Part shown: positions 46,122 through 59,383 of the stretch, one piece after another | Layout: every line of letters begins with the position of its first letter | How positions within the stretch are numbered: the stretch's first letter is position 1 | Assembly (NCBI GenBank): GCA_023055355.1 | Contig: JALJCS010000001.1 | Location: 98,441,381-98,505,380 of the forward strand | Source of the DNA: Agelaius tricolor | Taxonomy: Eukaryota; Chordata; Aves; Passeriformes; Icteridae | Direction: 5' to 3' | Length of the DNA stretch: 64,000 bases | Position numbers and translations under genes: made by a program | The notes under the pieces: model-generated | Seen by the model: the letters and a program-made list of their open reading frames with translations, nothing else | Told to the model about the DNA's origin: nothing | Database searches by the model: none

Positions 46122-49100
46122 AAACATTGCTGTTTGCAGTTTTAATGGCTAAAGGGCAGCAGCAGCTACAGGGCTCACAAAGTATATGATGGTGTATTCT
46201 CAAGCATATGGTGTCTTTTCTGGGTGTTCCTCTTAAATTTTGCTGTGAAGAGGATTAAAGGAGAAGAAAACATATTTCCCTGGCTAAAATTCTGCTCACT
46301 CATAGGGGAAAGATCCAGAATTATATCCTTTCCCTACTGAAAGAGTTTTGTAACCCTACAGTGAGAAACTTGTGCCCAGAATTGTTTCTATGAATAGTAG
46401 ATTGCAAATTGGTACTGGACAGCCAACACACAATAGTTGGTGGCAACTCTGGGTGGCAAGTGTTACAAAACTAAAGAGTAATTGAAGGAAGCTAGTAATT
46501 ATAGTTGTTCTTCCAGAATTCCATATTGGGGGAGACAAACAGGGACCGGAGTCGGAAGGATCAGGAAGCAATCAGGAATGAGGTGTGAGGGAATAAAACA
46601 GTGTCCAAGGAAGAATCACATATGATGCCATGGCACACTGTTGCCCTCTCTCTGTAGCCCCCCACTGCTGGGGTTTTAGCTGCTCGAGTAGGGAGTCCAG
46701 CTTTGATACCTTCCAGCTGTGTAACCTTGACTCAGACTGCTGAGCCAGAGCTGTGAGACCGTCTGTACTGGGATAAGAAAAGTAAAAAAATTACAGAGAG
46801 CGGCAGTGACTGCTGATCTGTGATAGCTAAGAGAACAAGGACTCAGCAGAGAAAACATCAACATGAAATGCTAACACCTTAAGGAAAATAAATGAAGGTA
46901 GCTGAAGGCTGGTCTAGCCAGGAACAGTCAGAAGCTGCCAGGTTGGTGTTGATCCATCAATGCTGATGGAGTAAGAGGGAGGAGCAGCTCTGCCCCCATG
47001 GTGGCTCTTGGGAGCCATGGCCACCAACCCCTCACTCCTCAGTGGCACCTGCCTGCCTGGTGAAGGCTTTCCAGCTGCTGTACTGGACTGTCAGCACACC
47101 CCTGCTTAACCCCACAGTTCACTAAATACCAGGTGTGTTTTATGTGTACTGGCCAATAAAGGATTGCTTTATACCTGTGAGTTATCCATATTTTGCTTGC
47201 AAAGTATTTTTGTGCCAGGCTAATGATACCCAAACAAACTGACTATAAAAATATCTTGTAGAGGCTAAGAGGTGATTTTATTATTATGCTGGGAAGCCAA
47301 CATGAATAGAAAGTGGTAGCTTAATAGGAAAGGAACATCATCTTGGAAGAAGTGATTTACATTTCTAGAATTTAAGAAAAAAAAAGGTCATCTAGCAGAA
47401 GGTACACTGTGGCTGGGGTGGATGAAGAATCCTTTGCTGCAGCCATACATCTAGAAAAGCTCTGATGCTTAGAGCTATCTGACATTAAATCATGTCAAGC
47501 AGAAGCAAACAGCAATGGAAAAAAATCATTGATGTTTTTAATTAGGTTGTCTTGAATGCTCATCTGCATTCTAAAAGCAAAGGGCTTATTTCAGTAAAAA
47601 TCATGGCCAGCTCCTGTAGCATGGAAACTGGCTGTACTCAAGCTGAATTGGGCCCTAAATTTGTTGCTTGGCAAGAGCAAGGAAATGTTTTGCTCTGGTG
47701 TCTGACTCCATTGGCAGTGGTGCTTGTTAATCACACAACCCATTACAATGCACTGTACAAGGAGGAATCTCAAAAACATCTTATTGCTGAGCTAAAGGCT
47801 ATAAAGTGCAGTCTTTTCTGCTAACCAGATTTGTGCTCTGTTGTGTTTAGTGGTAGTTGTGCCAGTCTGTGATTACTCACAAGCGGTGTCTAGAGACTGT
47901 GGCTGAGAACCCTGCGTGTGAGTGCAAGGAGGGGAGGACCTCAGAGCTCATGCTTTGAAGCAATATTTAGGCTAGCTTAACACTGAGCAATAAAGTGAAG
48001 ACAATAACATGGAAAAGGAAGGCTAAAAATGTTTAATTACTTTAACCTGATCACTCCTCTCCTTTCCAAGTTGGCAAGCAAGAACTGGAACTTGCCAAAC
48101 ATGTTTTATTTTTAAATCTTTTATCCATTGGCAAATCTGCATATTGCATCAGACCTCATAAAGGTGTTTTACAGTTTTGAACAGTTTCCCAGCCTGCACA
48201 AACCCGTGTGTTCATGCACACACACTTAGAGAACTGCTGCATAGAGGGGCAGCTCTGACTGTGGCATGTGTGGGGGTCCATTGCCCACGGAATTTTGTAA
48301 CTGGGCAAAATCTCTCTGAGTTATGCTTCCCCCTTTTCTCACTGCAGCAGCAGCAGCCTTAGCAAGGCCAACACCAAGGTGAGCTCTGCAGCCCACTGGA
48401 GGCAGTACTGTGCACCCATGCATTCCTTTGAGGAAAGGAAACCCCCTGCCCTAGCTGGAAGGCTCAGGAATTATCCACATATAGAGTGGTTTTTTGTATG
48501 TTGGATGCTCCCTCGAAACACTGCTCTAGGATCTTGTTTAATGTATTGCAGAGCGTGTGAGTATCAGCAATGTTGGAATACTGGCAGTAATGAGTAAATG
48601 GAGAAGGGGTTTAGTCTCATAAAAAATAGATATCTGTGACTGGAATCCTAGTCCTGGCACAGCACTGCCTGACTTCTTTTCATCTGGGAGATGGGACTCA
48701 CTGTGGCTGTGTACACTTTCATTTACATTGCTCAATTTCTGTCCTCCTTTCCAGTGCATAAACAGCCCAACTAGCAAATAACTTATATTTTTTGTATATC
48801 AGCATTCTGCTGAGTGTGACATTTCAATTGGGATATTGGCCAGTAAGAACTGTCTGGCATTACCTGATGGCTGGTAGCTCAATGGAGTGCGATTTTTTTC
48901 ACATTGTTAAATTACTTTCAGTTAATTTTCCATTGTTTTATTTAGTGAGAAATAAACAGGGACAGTAGTTGTTTTTTTTCTGGGAATAAGGTATTTTAAT
49001 CCCTTTTTTTGAGGTGCCACAGATGAATGTCACTTCCTCACTGAAGAGTTAAAGCTATCTTCCTAGAAGGATTTGTGTGCAGTGTGTCTGTTTCATGCAT

Positions 49101-49450
49101 CTCTGAATGTGCTTTTCCATGCAATGTAGCATGGTCCAGAGGTGCCAGCAATGTTTTGTGTTACTGTTGTGACTGAAATGTGCTTTCATTATTACTATGC
49201 TCTGGCTGATCTGCAGAGAAATTAAGAAGTGTCACAGGGTGTAAAAAGACCATAACTTATAAGTAAAAACAATGCACTTAGAGAGGCATGTTTATGCAGT
49301 TTGTATATTTTTAATTTTCACAAAAGCTAATTATTTCTTACCACTGCCTGGCTCAAAATTAATCCTAAAAAATTAATTGTTTCCAATATTAAACAGTTGA
49401 CAATTACAAATCAAGATTAAAAAATGGAACTTAGTGATAAAAAAAGACTT
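46122..49450. other. Single-copy DNA, slightly less AT-rich at first
   Basis: 46122-47220 is a little richer in GC than the flanks and might be the 3' UTR of the candidate exon to its left or an unrecognised old repeat. The remainder is plain AT-rich DNA. Frames such as 47552-47824 show no motif. A short CAG run is at 48343-48357. Confidence 0.4.
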
Positions 49451-49500
49451 GATTACCTTTAAAAGGTCCCTTCCAACTCAAACTATTCCTTGATTCTATG
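49451..49500 (+). mobile_element. CR1 LINE terminal remnant
   Basis: AAAAGGTCCCTTCCAACTCA followed by AACTATTCCTTGATTCTATG is the last 50 or so bases of a CR1 element. Everything upstream was lost by 5' truncation. Confidence 0.85.
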
Positions 49501-51777
49501 CATATAGAATCTATCTCTAATTTTGACACTATTCTTATTTTTATCTTAGGTTTTAATACAGTTCCTTTGCATATTCCAACAAATGACCAATGTAAATTAC
49601 AATCATGTCAGTTCTGCATCCAATTTATTTTTCAAATAGTCAGTGTGCTGAATCACAGTTATCTTAAAAACCACATTTCTCTTCATTACCTGTCAACAGA
49701 CTGTGCTCCATAGCAGCAGCGTGTCCAACAGAGTCCAGGAAGGATGAACTCCTGTGCATTGCATAGCATAGTAACAGCTTTAAGTCCATGTCTTCTTAGC
49801 TAATAATAACCCATGTATTTCAGCCAGGTTCTAGGTCTCTTCCTTTTCTGGTATTTTTTCTTCAGGAATGAGAAGTTTCAGATAGCAATCTTTATCGCTA
49901 AAAAATTAAATTAAATACTAGAATGAGTATTTAGAATTAAGAATAAAACTCTGAGATATATATAAATCATTATTTTTACCCTATACAAAATAATATTTTC
50001 TAGATATAAAGGAAAGTGGATTGATATATATAGATTAACAACATATTTTGCCTTTTATGGATTTTGAAAGAGATGAACTTTCATGTAAGGAAACACATAA
50101 CCTTGCTATGATTTTCAGTGTATAACATAACTTACAATCTATCAAAGCTGAGATTTCAATAAATCCTTATTCTAAAATATATTGGTCAAAAAGGGAAATT
50201 TGAAACTACAAATGGTATCTAAGAAGAAATAATTCTTTCCCAAATTTGCAGTTCTTCCAGGCTTACATCTTATTGAAACAAAGTAGAGTAAATTTAATAT
50301 TTCAATGACTGCAAAATAATAAACACACCGTTTTAATTTCTCCTTCTACCAATATTTATATTTTTTTTATGTGGTAGTTTAGAGACAGCGTCATCTGAAG
50401 GGGTTTATGGTGGTTCAGAATTATGTTTAAGACTTCTTTCCAAGAGATTTCTTTTGAGCTTTTCAGCTACTGGCCCAAAATTTGAGTAGGTCTTTTGTAG
50501 GGCCTGTGCATACCTGACAGTCTGACGCAGATATCTTGGAGACCCTAGGGTATGGCAATAGCAACTGGCTTTAGAAGCTGTGTGCAGTCACCTGTTTGTT
50601 TTTTTTTTTAGATAGATTTTTGTAACATTTAACTTCAGCCATCAGAAGTACAGGGGAAGGATTCAATTCAATATTGATATCTAAATTAGGTGCTTACCCT
50701 GTCATGTGGCATATATATCACCTGTGTGCAGATAGACAATTTGGGAAACCTCAAATGGCACTAAGTGTAGTTTTGGCAATTGAATTTGTCAATTCAGTTG
50801 CCGGTATTCTTACTGAAGCCTAGTTGAAAAGAGACTTAAGTGCAATTCAGTGCTTATTTACCTGCTGGGTTTCTCCTGCCCTGTTTGAGTATCTGCTTTA
50901 GGCCGTTATTAAATCTTTCTGAGAGTCACCAATTTATGGAGAAGGACCTATACAATTAAGACCTTTCCATACCTTAAAAGTTTAAGATAAATTTAAGAGT
51001 TTAAAGCAGAATACCTAGGGTTTGGATAGCTTAAGAGAGAAAGATAAAAAGATAAAATATCACAGATGCTAAAGTGTTCAATCTCTTATTATCCATTAAA
51101 ATAAGAAGGATCAAAAATCAAGATAAAGCACTACTTTTATTCTGAGTAATTCATTCATCATTATACGAAAGTCAACTGTCGACCTTAGCTACACACAGAA
51201 AATTATAATTTCTGAGAGCTCTGACATGTTTTGCCATTTCCCACTGCTGCAGCATATGAGGTTATTGCCCTAGCTCTCTGTCCTAAGCAGGCAGTATATC
51301 TGTTTCTTACTGCTTCAGTTAATAACCTGGTATATGAGCTCAAGGATTCGCTAATTGCAATTAGTATCCTGGTCTGAGAACTGCAATGCTATGTAATATG
51401 TTGCCTACTCCATGTCCCTGCAACAGGGTGACAAAGGGTTGACTACTGTAACCTCTTCATAAATTGCAGCATAAAGGTAACAGGTCAAGCCCCTGGCAGA
51501 CTTCTCACTTATGGAAAAAAAAAAAAAGAAATCCAAGCCATGAAAGCATGAAAGTCAAAGCAATGAAGGGCATGCATTTGTTTTTCATCAGAAGGATCAC
51601 ATAAAATAAATTCATACTGCTGAAGAACAAAGCAGATGGTAATAAATGCCACATTGCCTTTAGATATCTAGTGAGAAAGGCCATTCCCTACTTCAAAACA
51701 TTTAAATCTGTAACTCATACAACTCCTTCATACATCTTAATAACTTTATGAAATAAGGAGTTTATTTTTCATTAAGA
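49501..51777. other. Single-copy AT-rich DNA
   Basis: Nothing is recognised beyond a short imperfect hairpin at 50775-50802 and an A13 run near 51516. Confidence 0.6.
50775..50802. repeat. Short hairpin
   Basis: GGCAATTGAATT pairs with AATTCAGTTGCC (one G-T pair at RNA level) around a TGTC loop. The stem is too short for a pre-miRNA by itself. Confidence 0.75.
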
Positions 51778-52140
51778 CAGAGGAGAGACCTCATTGCAGT
51801 TACAACTTCCTCGTGAAGAGACCGGGGCAGGTTCTGATTTGTGATCGCAGGTGATCGCTGTGGTGACCGGTGACAGGATCCAAGGGAATGGTCTGAAGTT
51901 GTGTCAGGGAGTTTTAGGTTGGATAGTAGGAAAAGGGTCTTCACCCAGAGGGTGGTTGGGCACTGGAACAGGTTCCACAGGGATGTAGTCATGGCATCAA
52001 ATCTGCCTGGGTTGAAGAAGTGTTTGGACAATGCACTCAGGCACATGGTGTGACTCTTGGGGATGGTGCTGTCCAGAGCCAGGTGTTGGGTTTGATCCCT
52101 GTGGGTCTCTTCCAGTTCAGCTTATGCTTTGATTCTGTGA
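51778..52140 (+). mobile_element. CR1 LINE 3' fragment
   Basis: GGAGAGACCTCATTGCAGTT, AGTTTTAGGTTGGATAGTAG, GGAAAAGGGTCTTCACCCAG, GGGCACTGGAACAGGTTCCA, and the terminus TGGGTCTCTTCCAGTTCAGC with GATTCTGTGA at 52131-52140. It is 5'-truncated and all frames are broken. The 94-codon minus frame over it is a shadow. Confidence 0.95.
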
Positions 52141-55100
52141 TTAATAGCTTGGTAAATTCACAGGGACTGGATTTGCTTTCTTCAAGACAGAATGCTTTTA
52201 AAATTTTGATTTGCAGAATATTTGAAAACTTGAACTCTTCAATCCCATTCAGACAAAATGAAATTTCAAGAAATTTCGAATTTTCTGTGAAAGAGAAAAT
52301 TTAATTTTAGATTGACTTGTTGAAACCTACACTTAAAATATGATTTATCATATTCTCACCATTGCACTAAAAATCAAGATCTGTTTTCAGTTATTACAAT
52401 TGTGGAAGTCACATAGCTTTTAAAAATAAAAGTCTGTGCCCACAGGTCTTCCAGTCTATCCATACCAAAACTAGCAATCTATCTACAATAGCATCCTTTT
52501 CAGAAATTATATCACTAAATTTAAGTCGGTCTGTCTTGCCATGTTCTTTGAGTTTTATGCAATAGCGTTTTATTCATTAAAGCCAAATTGAATAAAACCA
52601 TAACCTTATGAAAGACAGACATCAGAAGGCATACATAGGAAGCATAGAAAGATGATGAGAACTTAAAAAAAAGGAAATCTCTATTCTCTATTTAATTATA
52701 AAAATTTTCTATAATAAAATAATTACAGCTGAGCAAAAGGACAAAACTACATTACTTACCCTTCTGTTTTAGAAAGGTCTGTTATGCTGGTTATTAATTT
52801 TGGTTAGTATAATAAACATGCCTGATAGTAGCACCTCAAATAAATGATCAGACACATGGAAAAGAGAACTGACCTGTTTAAATGTCAAGAAATTGCACAT
52901 TTAATTAGTGAGCTTGTTATTTCTCACAAGGAAAATTATCAGATGACAGCATTCATATTTTAATTAGGAGAGAATACCTTTGCACTCTTCCTGAGGCAGA
53001 GTACAAAATTTGTCATGCAAGCTGATTTTCTTTGTGAACTATTCTGCTCTGACTGCAGGCCTGGACTCTCAGAGGCAAAACTGCACTGAAATAGATAGTG
53101 TGCATACCTGAACAGCCTGGAGAGCCTTGGACAATTTCTTTGACATTAAAATGTATTGAAGACTATCTAATGGCCTCTTCTAGTTGAGGGGATGTTGTGC
53201 TGTCTTAACAGAGTCATAATTTTGCCCACAAACTTAATATGACTTCAGATCTGTATAGTTTCCATATACGTCCTTGATCCTCTTGTTTTGATCATTTCAG
53301 CTAACTAGCCATTCCCAATTAGAAGACTATTTCAGCACCCATTTATGGTCATTTTTGCTCCTTATGATTTCAGTTGTCTTTGATTCCAGCAGAATGAAAT
53401 GTCTACACACTTCCTTCACCTCAGCAGCAACATCTGTTCAGTCATTTTCTGTATTCTCTCTGGCTTCTGTTCTCAGCTCACTTCTGAGTCATGTATCCGT
53501 GTTCCTGTATTCAAGCAGCTAACAAGCATTGTGGCTCTTTCTTCTGACATTCTTTCATGGGCTTCACTTTGAAGACTAACTCCACTTTGTCTTTTCAGCA
53601 TGAAATTGAATGTTCTATTCAATCTTTAATATAGCAGTAGGTTTGAAAATGTTGCTTATAGTCTATGCTGCTCATTGGTCAGGATCTCTCATTAAAAAAA
53701 TAATACTAAAATATATATATATATATATATATAAACACACCACATTCTATATATGCCACCACATTATGCTGATGACAGCAGCCATAGTATCCTAGCAACA
53801 GCCTCCTTTTAAGATGAGTTTTTCAAAGGGCTACTGTCCAGAATGCTTCAAATAGGCTTAATTCTCCATGCAGGATCTCTAGCTCCATAGTTTATTTTTT
53901 ACGCAAAATCTTCTTGATAAGGCTGTTGTCACCAGTAAAATGTCATAAGCCCTAAATTTTTTCGGTTTTGTTGTTTTTTCTTTTTAAAGTCTGCATTTTT
54001 ATAATAGTGTCATAACAAGGAAAAATTGAAGTTTTTCTCTTAGGAAATCCCCCATAGTAAACTGATGAAGAGTTTTCTACAGAAATTATTTTCATGGAAT
54101 ATGTGTTTTCTCTGCATTTGTCTTCATAAAATGGATTGATTTTGTTTTTGAAAACTGTGAAAAACTTTTGCTCCTCCTCAGGGAGAGTAAAATGCCTCCA
54201 CTGTGCACTCTGTCTCTGCTCCAGAGACCTTCCATTCTGCCCAAGGACACAGCTTCCAACAGAACATCCATCAGATAAGTCTGGGTGCCTAATACTTTGA
54301 GTTCAGACACCATTCCAACATGGGTGGTATGCTGGCACCTAACTGGCAGATGACTGAATCAAAAATTAGGTCTAACCCTCTGACCAGCTAAGGAGAGAAT
54401 CAGGGCATCAGTGTGCAGGAATACCACTGCCAATAAAAAAAATGGGGAAGTGGAACAGATAGGTGGAAAGCTATCAGGAAAAATATCTGGCTTTATTATT
54501 CCCCAGACAAAAATTATATTAATGCTATATTAGGATACACATTTTAATTTTACATTCATTGTATCAGATCTATTGTCTTCTATTGTCTGGTTCTGCAAAA
54601 TGTTCAAAATATGTACCTCTGTCAAGTCTTAAAATAACTGTTCTGGTTATCATGAGATGGGACTTTAATATTTAGTTACCTAGGAGTTTAAAATCTCTAG
54701 TCAGTCCATTTTAGTCTCACAGAATGTCAGAAATATAATCAATTTAGACTTTGAGCCATATTTGAATGTTTCATAAATAAAAAGAGTAATGATATAAGAT
54801 ATAATAGTGATTCTACAATTAATTCTTTGCCATTCTTGTCTGTGGTGTTAATATTTTGAGATTTCTTCAGTAAGAAAATAAATTGAGCTGGAACTTTTAG
54901 ATTTATTTAGTATGTATTGATTATATGTTGATTAGCACCATTCTTCCTGTGATACTGGTTTTGCCAGTATTATTTGGAAATATGTTATTTTCCCTGTGGA
55001 ATATGTCAGCAAACATGTAGAGATAATTTTAGAGAAAAACAATGAGTAGATGAGAAGAACAGTGTATTGAAAGCCATTACATTTATCACTGAGGAATGAG

Positions 55101-55744
55101 AAGGCAGAGATCTTCCGGTGATGTCCTAATGACTCCCTGTGGCAGATTATAGAAATATAGCTTTTCAACAAAGCAAAAAATAGAAATGACAGGAGTGCTA
55201 GTGCAGTGGAATTGTTTAAATACTTTATACTTCTTAACTCATTTTCATACTCTTCATATGGTTTCTAACACTTTCCTCTGATTTTTTCCTTCTTTGATCA
55301 TTAGAGTATGATATTCCTCTGGGAGATCACAACATTATAGCATTCCCTCTGCTGTGGAGATATGCTAGAAAAATGAAGAAGAGAGCTGCTCTGGGAAATG
55401 TTAAGGAAGAGTTCAAAGCCTTATCATTTTTATGGTCAAAAAACCCTAGTGCGATTGATTACTCTGACCACACCAAAAAATAATCCTGGAAGCTTTAAGC
55501 CTGTTTGTCATCTGACTTAAAACATTCATGGAAGGACACTGCAAACACCAGTACTTGGTGGCAACTAACCCCGGGTCAAGAGAATCTGACATATCTTAGT
55601 GAGGTTTAGCAAGAAGATGTAGGCATGGCTAAGGATGATCTCTTCTGGCTGTTTTGCAGAAAACACACTGTTTATATTCCAGCTAACTCCATTCACATTA
55701 ATTCATTAAAGTGCATAAATATCTAAAGGGAAGGTGTCATATGA
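52141..55744. other. Single-copy AT-rich DNA
   Basis: No gene or interspersed repeat is recognised. It contains the AT microsatellite at 53711-53732. The minus frame at 54092-54313 has no splice support. Confidence 0.55.
53711..53732. repeat. AT dinucleotide microsatellite
   Basis: Eleven uninterrupted AT units are followed by AAACACAC. Confidence 0.97.
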
Positions 55745-56014
55745 ACATTTCCAGGCTCTTCTTGAGGTGTCAAACAATATAACCAAAGGCAATGGGCAGA
55801 AGTTGATGCACAGGGAGTTCAACCTAAATATGAGGAAGAGCTTCTTTACTGTGGGAGTGATGGAGCACTGAAAGAGATTGCCCAGAGAGGTTGTGGGGCT
55901 TCCTTCCTCATGTGCCATGTGCCATCCTGTGCCATGTGCTCTAGGATGACCCTGCTTGAGCAAAGTGGTTTGTCCATCCACTGAGGTCCCTTCCAACCCA
56001 ACCAATTCTGTGAT
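55745..56014 (+). mobile_element. CR1 LINE 3' tail
   Basis: AACCAAAGGCAATGGGCAGA, AGTTCAACCTAAATATGAGG, TTGCCCAGAGAGGTTGTGGG and the terminus GGTCCCTTCCAACCCAACCA with ATTCTGTGATT. A short internal stutter of TGTGCCATG units (55913-55938) interrupts it. Confidence 0.92.
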
Positions 56015-58327
56015 TTCCTTCAGGTTTTATTCCCTTTGTTTCAGAGGATTAAGTTTCAACTTTCTCCACACCTTGTAAAGAAAGGAGAAAATGTAAGACA
56101 ATTTAATCTATACAGACACACATGCTTATGTTGCACTGGGAAATAATAGAGGTTTGCATTAGGATATCTTACTCAAAACATTTCATATTTTATTTCTGAC
56201 TGGATGCAATAGGATTTTACGGAAACAAAGGACAAAATAACAACCCTAAACAAAACTACAGATCCTCCCTTAACTATGTTAGGATGAGACTATAAAGAGA
56301 ATTTAAGGTTTACCAATCTTACAAAATTTCTGTGAATCTCTTTCTATAGTGCTTAAGAGATGATAGTCCTGGTTTCTGTGGCCCACATCTCACAATCCCT
56401 TATCCAAAGATTTCATATGCTGACCTTACACACATAAGGAATAATCAGTGGCAAACTTAAATTATGCACCACTCAGTGTAAATTCCCCAGGTTCCCTTTG
56501 GTGAAATTCTTCTGCAGGTGGCAACATTAATGAAACAGAGAAGGCATCTGCTAGCATACATGATTGTTAAAACTTATTTTCTCAGGATTTGTCCCTAAAT
56601 GCCTCAATAACCATGCTACTTGTCTGAAAGGCAGAAAGATAACATTTTATCCACATAGCTGTAGGACTAATGAAAATGTAACATGTTTCTCCTGCCAAAT
56701 CAGAGTTAATCCTAGGTTATATTTAAAAAAAAAAAGAAAAAAAGGAATTTTCCTTCTTGAGTTCTACTGATGAGGAATGCAAAATCTTTGCAGCAAGATA
56801 GTCTAGCTGTGAAATTGGTGGTAAATTAAAAGTTTAAAGACCACAGTTTCCTAAATACAGGAACCATGCTCACCAGCATGTTTTCTGTGATAAAAGTATT
56901 CTTGGAATTAAAAAAGAACAATAGTCTCCTGAGGTCATGAGTGATAAGTCACAAATCCCTGGAAACAAAGAAGTAGATGATAGAAGGAGGGAAACAATTA
57001 AAATTACTGTGGAGGTTATTTGGTAATGTGTGCTTCTGGTTTATGGTAAAAAAAAAGCAAACTAGTTAGCATTTACAAGAAATTCTCAGTAAAAAGGAGT
57101 TAAAGAAAGTATTACTTCTGCCTAAAAAACCCTTTCATTTTGCAGATAGTTACTTTCTTATTCCCTTTTACCCATGTGGGAATAGAGTAAATGGAAGCTA
57201 AATGAAAAGCAATATAACAAAAAAATTTAAAAAAACCCCAAAACTTGCCACACTTATTAGTCTAGTTCACAGTGTATTGTTTTATAGCCAGCAAATTCTT
57301 AAGATTTTTTAACGTGAAAAAAGTGACACATTTAATTTATTACTATGCCGCAGCTGTTGTGAGAAGTTAGAAACTACACAGGACTGAGCCACTCATGCTC
57401 TCATTTGAAAATGACCCAAAAAGGTGTGATTTAGTTACTTTTATAATCTCTACTGCTTTTCCAAGCAGCCAATTCCTCCTGCTGTAGCTGATGTGAAACC
57501 AAGCTGTTTCTAGTGGTGAGACACTGTAGAAAATAGATCACTGATAACTCAGACATGCACTTTGTGAACCAGTTAGTTTATATATTAGCTGCTTAGCAAG
57601 TGAAAAAAAGTAGTCAGAAAATCTTGTTGAAACTATTCCTAAGCTTCACCTCAGTAGAAAAATGGTGATACTGTCTTTCTATCTATTTAGGTATGTCAAT
57701 AAGCTTGGATTTTGCTAACATTCTCCAATAGGTTGTCTCTGGTAACTTAGAGCCTAAAAAAACTCTTGGCTCAAGCATCAATAGTGACTGGTAAGAATAA
57801 GCCTGCTATTTTATTGTTGGAAGACAAAGAACATAATTTTCAATTATGTCTAGTAAGCAAATAAATGCCTCCAAAACAATAATTATCTGAATATACACAG
57901 TGATATGCTATTACTACTGAGACATGTGTGGCATGGTTCTTCCCACAGCAAACAATAGAAGCATTAAATATAGGGGTATCTTTGTGGTGAGCAAATGGCC
58001 CTCAGAAACTAAACTATATCTGTGGCTAATTTATTTGCTTTAAAAGATTGAACACACTATTGTTCTCATGCTTAATAGAATGTGTTTCACAACGGGACTC
58101 TACTGGCAACAACTTTATTGTAACATTAGTGTTCTGCAAAATTAGCATATAAGGACATAAATGCATTGCTAATAAACAGAAAGGTAGGAAATGTTTTGTA
58201 TGCACACAGAAAGAACAAAGTCATGCATAAAGAAGAAGATAAATCTACCATGAGTGTTTTCAAATTTAATCAGGTCAACAGTCTTAGTGTGTTTGAGTTT
58301 GGGTGCATCAAAATGAAAGAGTGAGTT
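56015..58327. other. Single-copy AT-rich DNA
   Basis: No gene or interspersed repeat is recognised. A-rich runs occur at 56725-56743 and 57040-57050. Confidence 0.6.
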
Positions 58328-58543
58328 TAGTGGCTAGAATACAGAGTTGAGAATCAATATTCTTAGGTTTTATTCTCTGACACTAACTTGTTGTGTAACT
58401 TTGGGCAAATCATTTGAGAGCTTTGTGCCTAAGGTTGTTCATTTTTCAAATGAGATATTTGCATGATTTATGAGGATGTACGGCTGGAATCCCAGAATAT
58501 TTGCAAGGAAAGGTACAGTCTGAGAGGTACTAGAAATGTTAGA
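58328..58543 (+). mobile_element. MIR-like ancient SINE
   Basis: The order of conserved words follows the MIR/CORE-SINE consensus over about 215 bp. They are TAGTGGCTAGAATACAGAG (tRNA-like head), then CTGACACTAACTTGTTGTGT with AACTTTGGGCAAATCATTTG (the core, about 58378-58417), GCTTTGTGCCTAAGG, CATTTTTCAAATGAGATATT, TTATGAGGATG, GGTACAGTCTGAGAGGTACT and AGAAATGTTAG at the tail. Such SINEs amplified before the split of mammals and reptiles and are rare in bird genomes. The B-box part is degenerate. Confidence 0.72.
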
Positions 58544-59383
58544 AGTAATGACAGTAATACATTGCCATGGCCAGCTGTAAACGTTTCTTCCTCTTAATGA
58601 TGGACCCAAATTGTGACTGTTGAGCATGTCTTCATGCTTCCAAAAGTGGAAACCCATTTCAAGGGTTTTTACCAGTATAAAACTGGCTGCCTGTGTTGAA
58701 GTATAAAGCAGGAATTCTTTGTAACCTCTAGTGCCCTATGGGACTGCACATACTACCTTTTTGCTGTACTGTTTTCAGAACTCCTGCAGGATGAAGGATC
58801 ACTGAGCAGGAATACCAAGGAATGGAACTGAAATTAAAAACAAAAACCAACAAAATCTGTGTTGCAAGTCATTATAGCAAAAATTAATCTGCTTTAAATA
58901 ACAAAAAGAAAAAAAACAGGTGTCTGCATTGTGCTGATTTATGGTGAAGCTATAAGTTGAGTAAATGAGAGAAAGTGGATTATTTTGCTAAGAGGAAATG
59001 GCTATATCCCCATTAGGAACAATCTGACTTTTTGATTGATAGGTTAAAGAGGAACTGGCTGGAGAAGTTCAGGTGAGCCACTAGATCACTGTGTACACAG
59101 ATATGTCCTGCAAAGAGCATCTTTGTAGACAAAAGGGTTATCCATTGTTAGGACCTGGTGAGGTATTTGATAAAGAAGAGTATGTGCTGCTTTAACATAC
59201 CAAATGACAGATGTCCAGTGAATTAGATTTTTTTTTCTGTGAAAAATCATCTACAAAGAGTTATTTGAAAAGCCACCAGGTATTCTACCAGCTGTCATGA
59301 TCCAAGTTTGGGTCCAGGCTTGGGTCTCTGAGGTGTGAGACAGTAGTCTTATTTAAATAGGTAGAATGAGTGCGAAAGGAATT
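58544..59383. other. Single-copy AT-rich DNA
   Basis: Nothing is recognised. Confidence 0.55.

Noticed and set aside
50775..50802. microRNA precursor
   Set aside because: The stem is only 12 bp and does not extend convincingly into the flanks.
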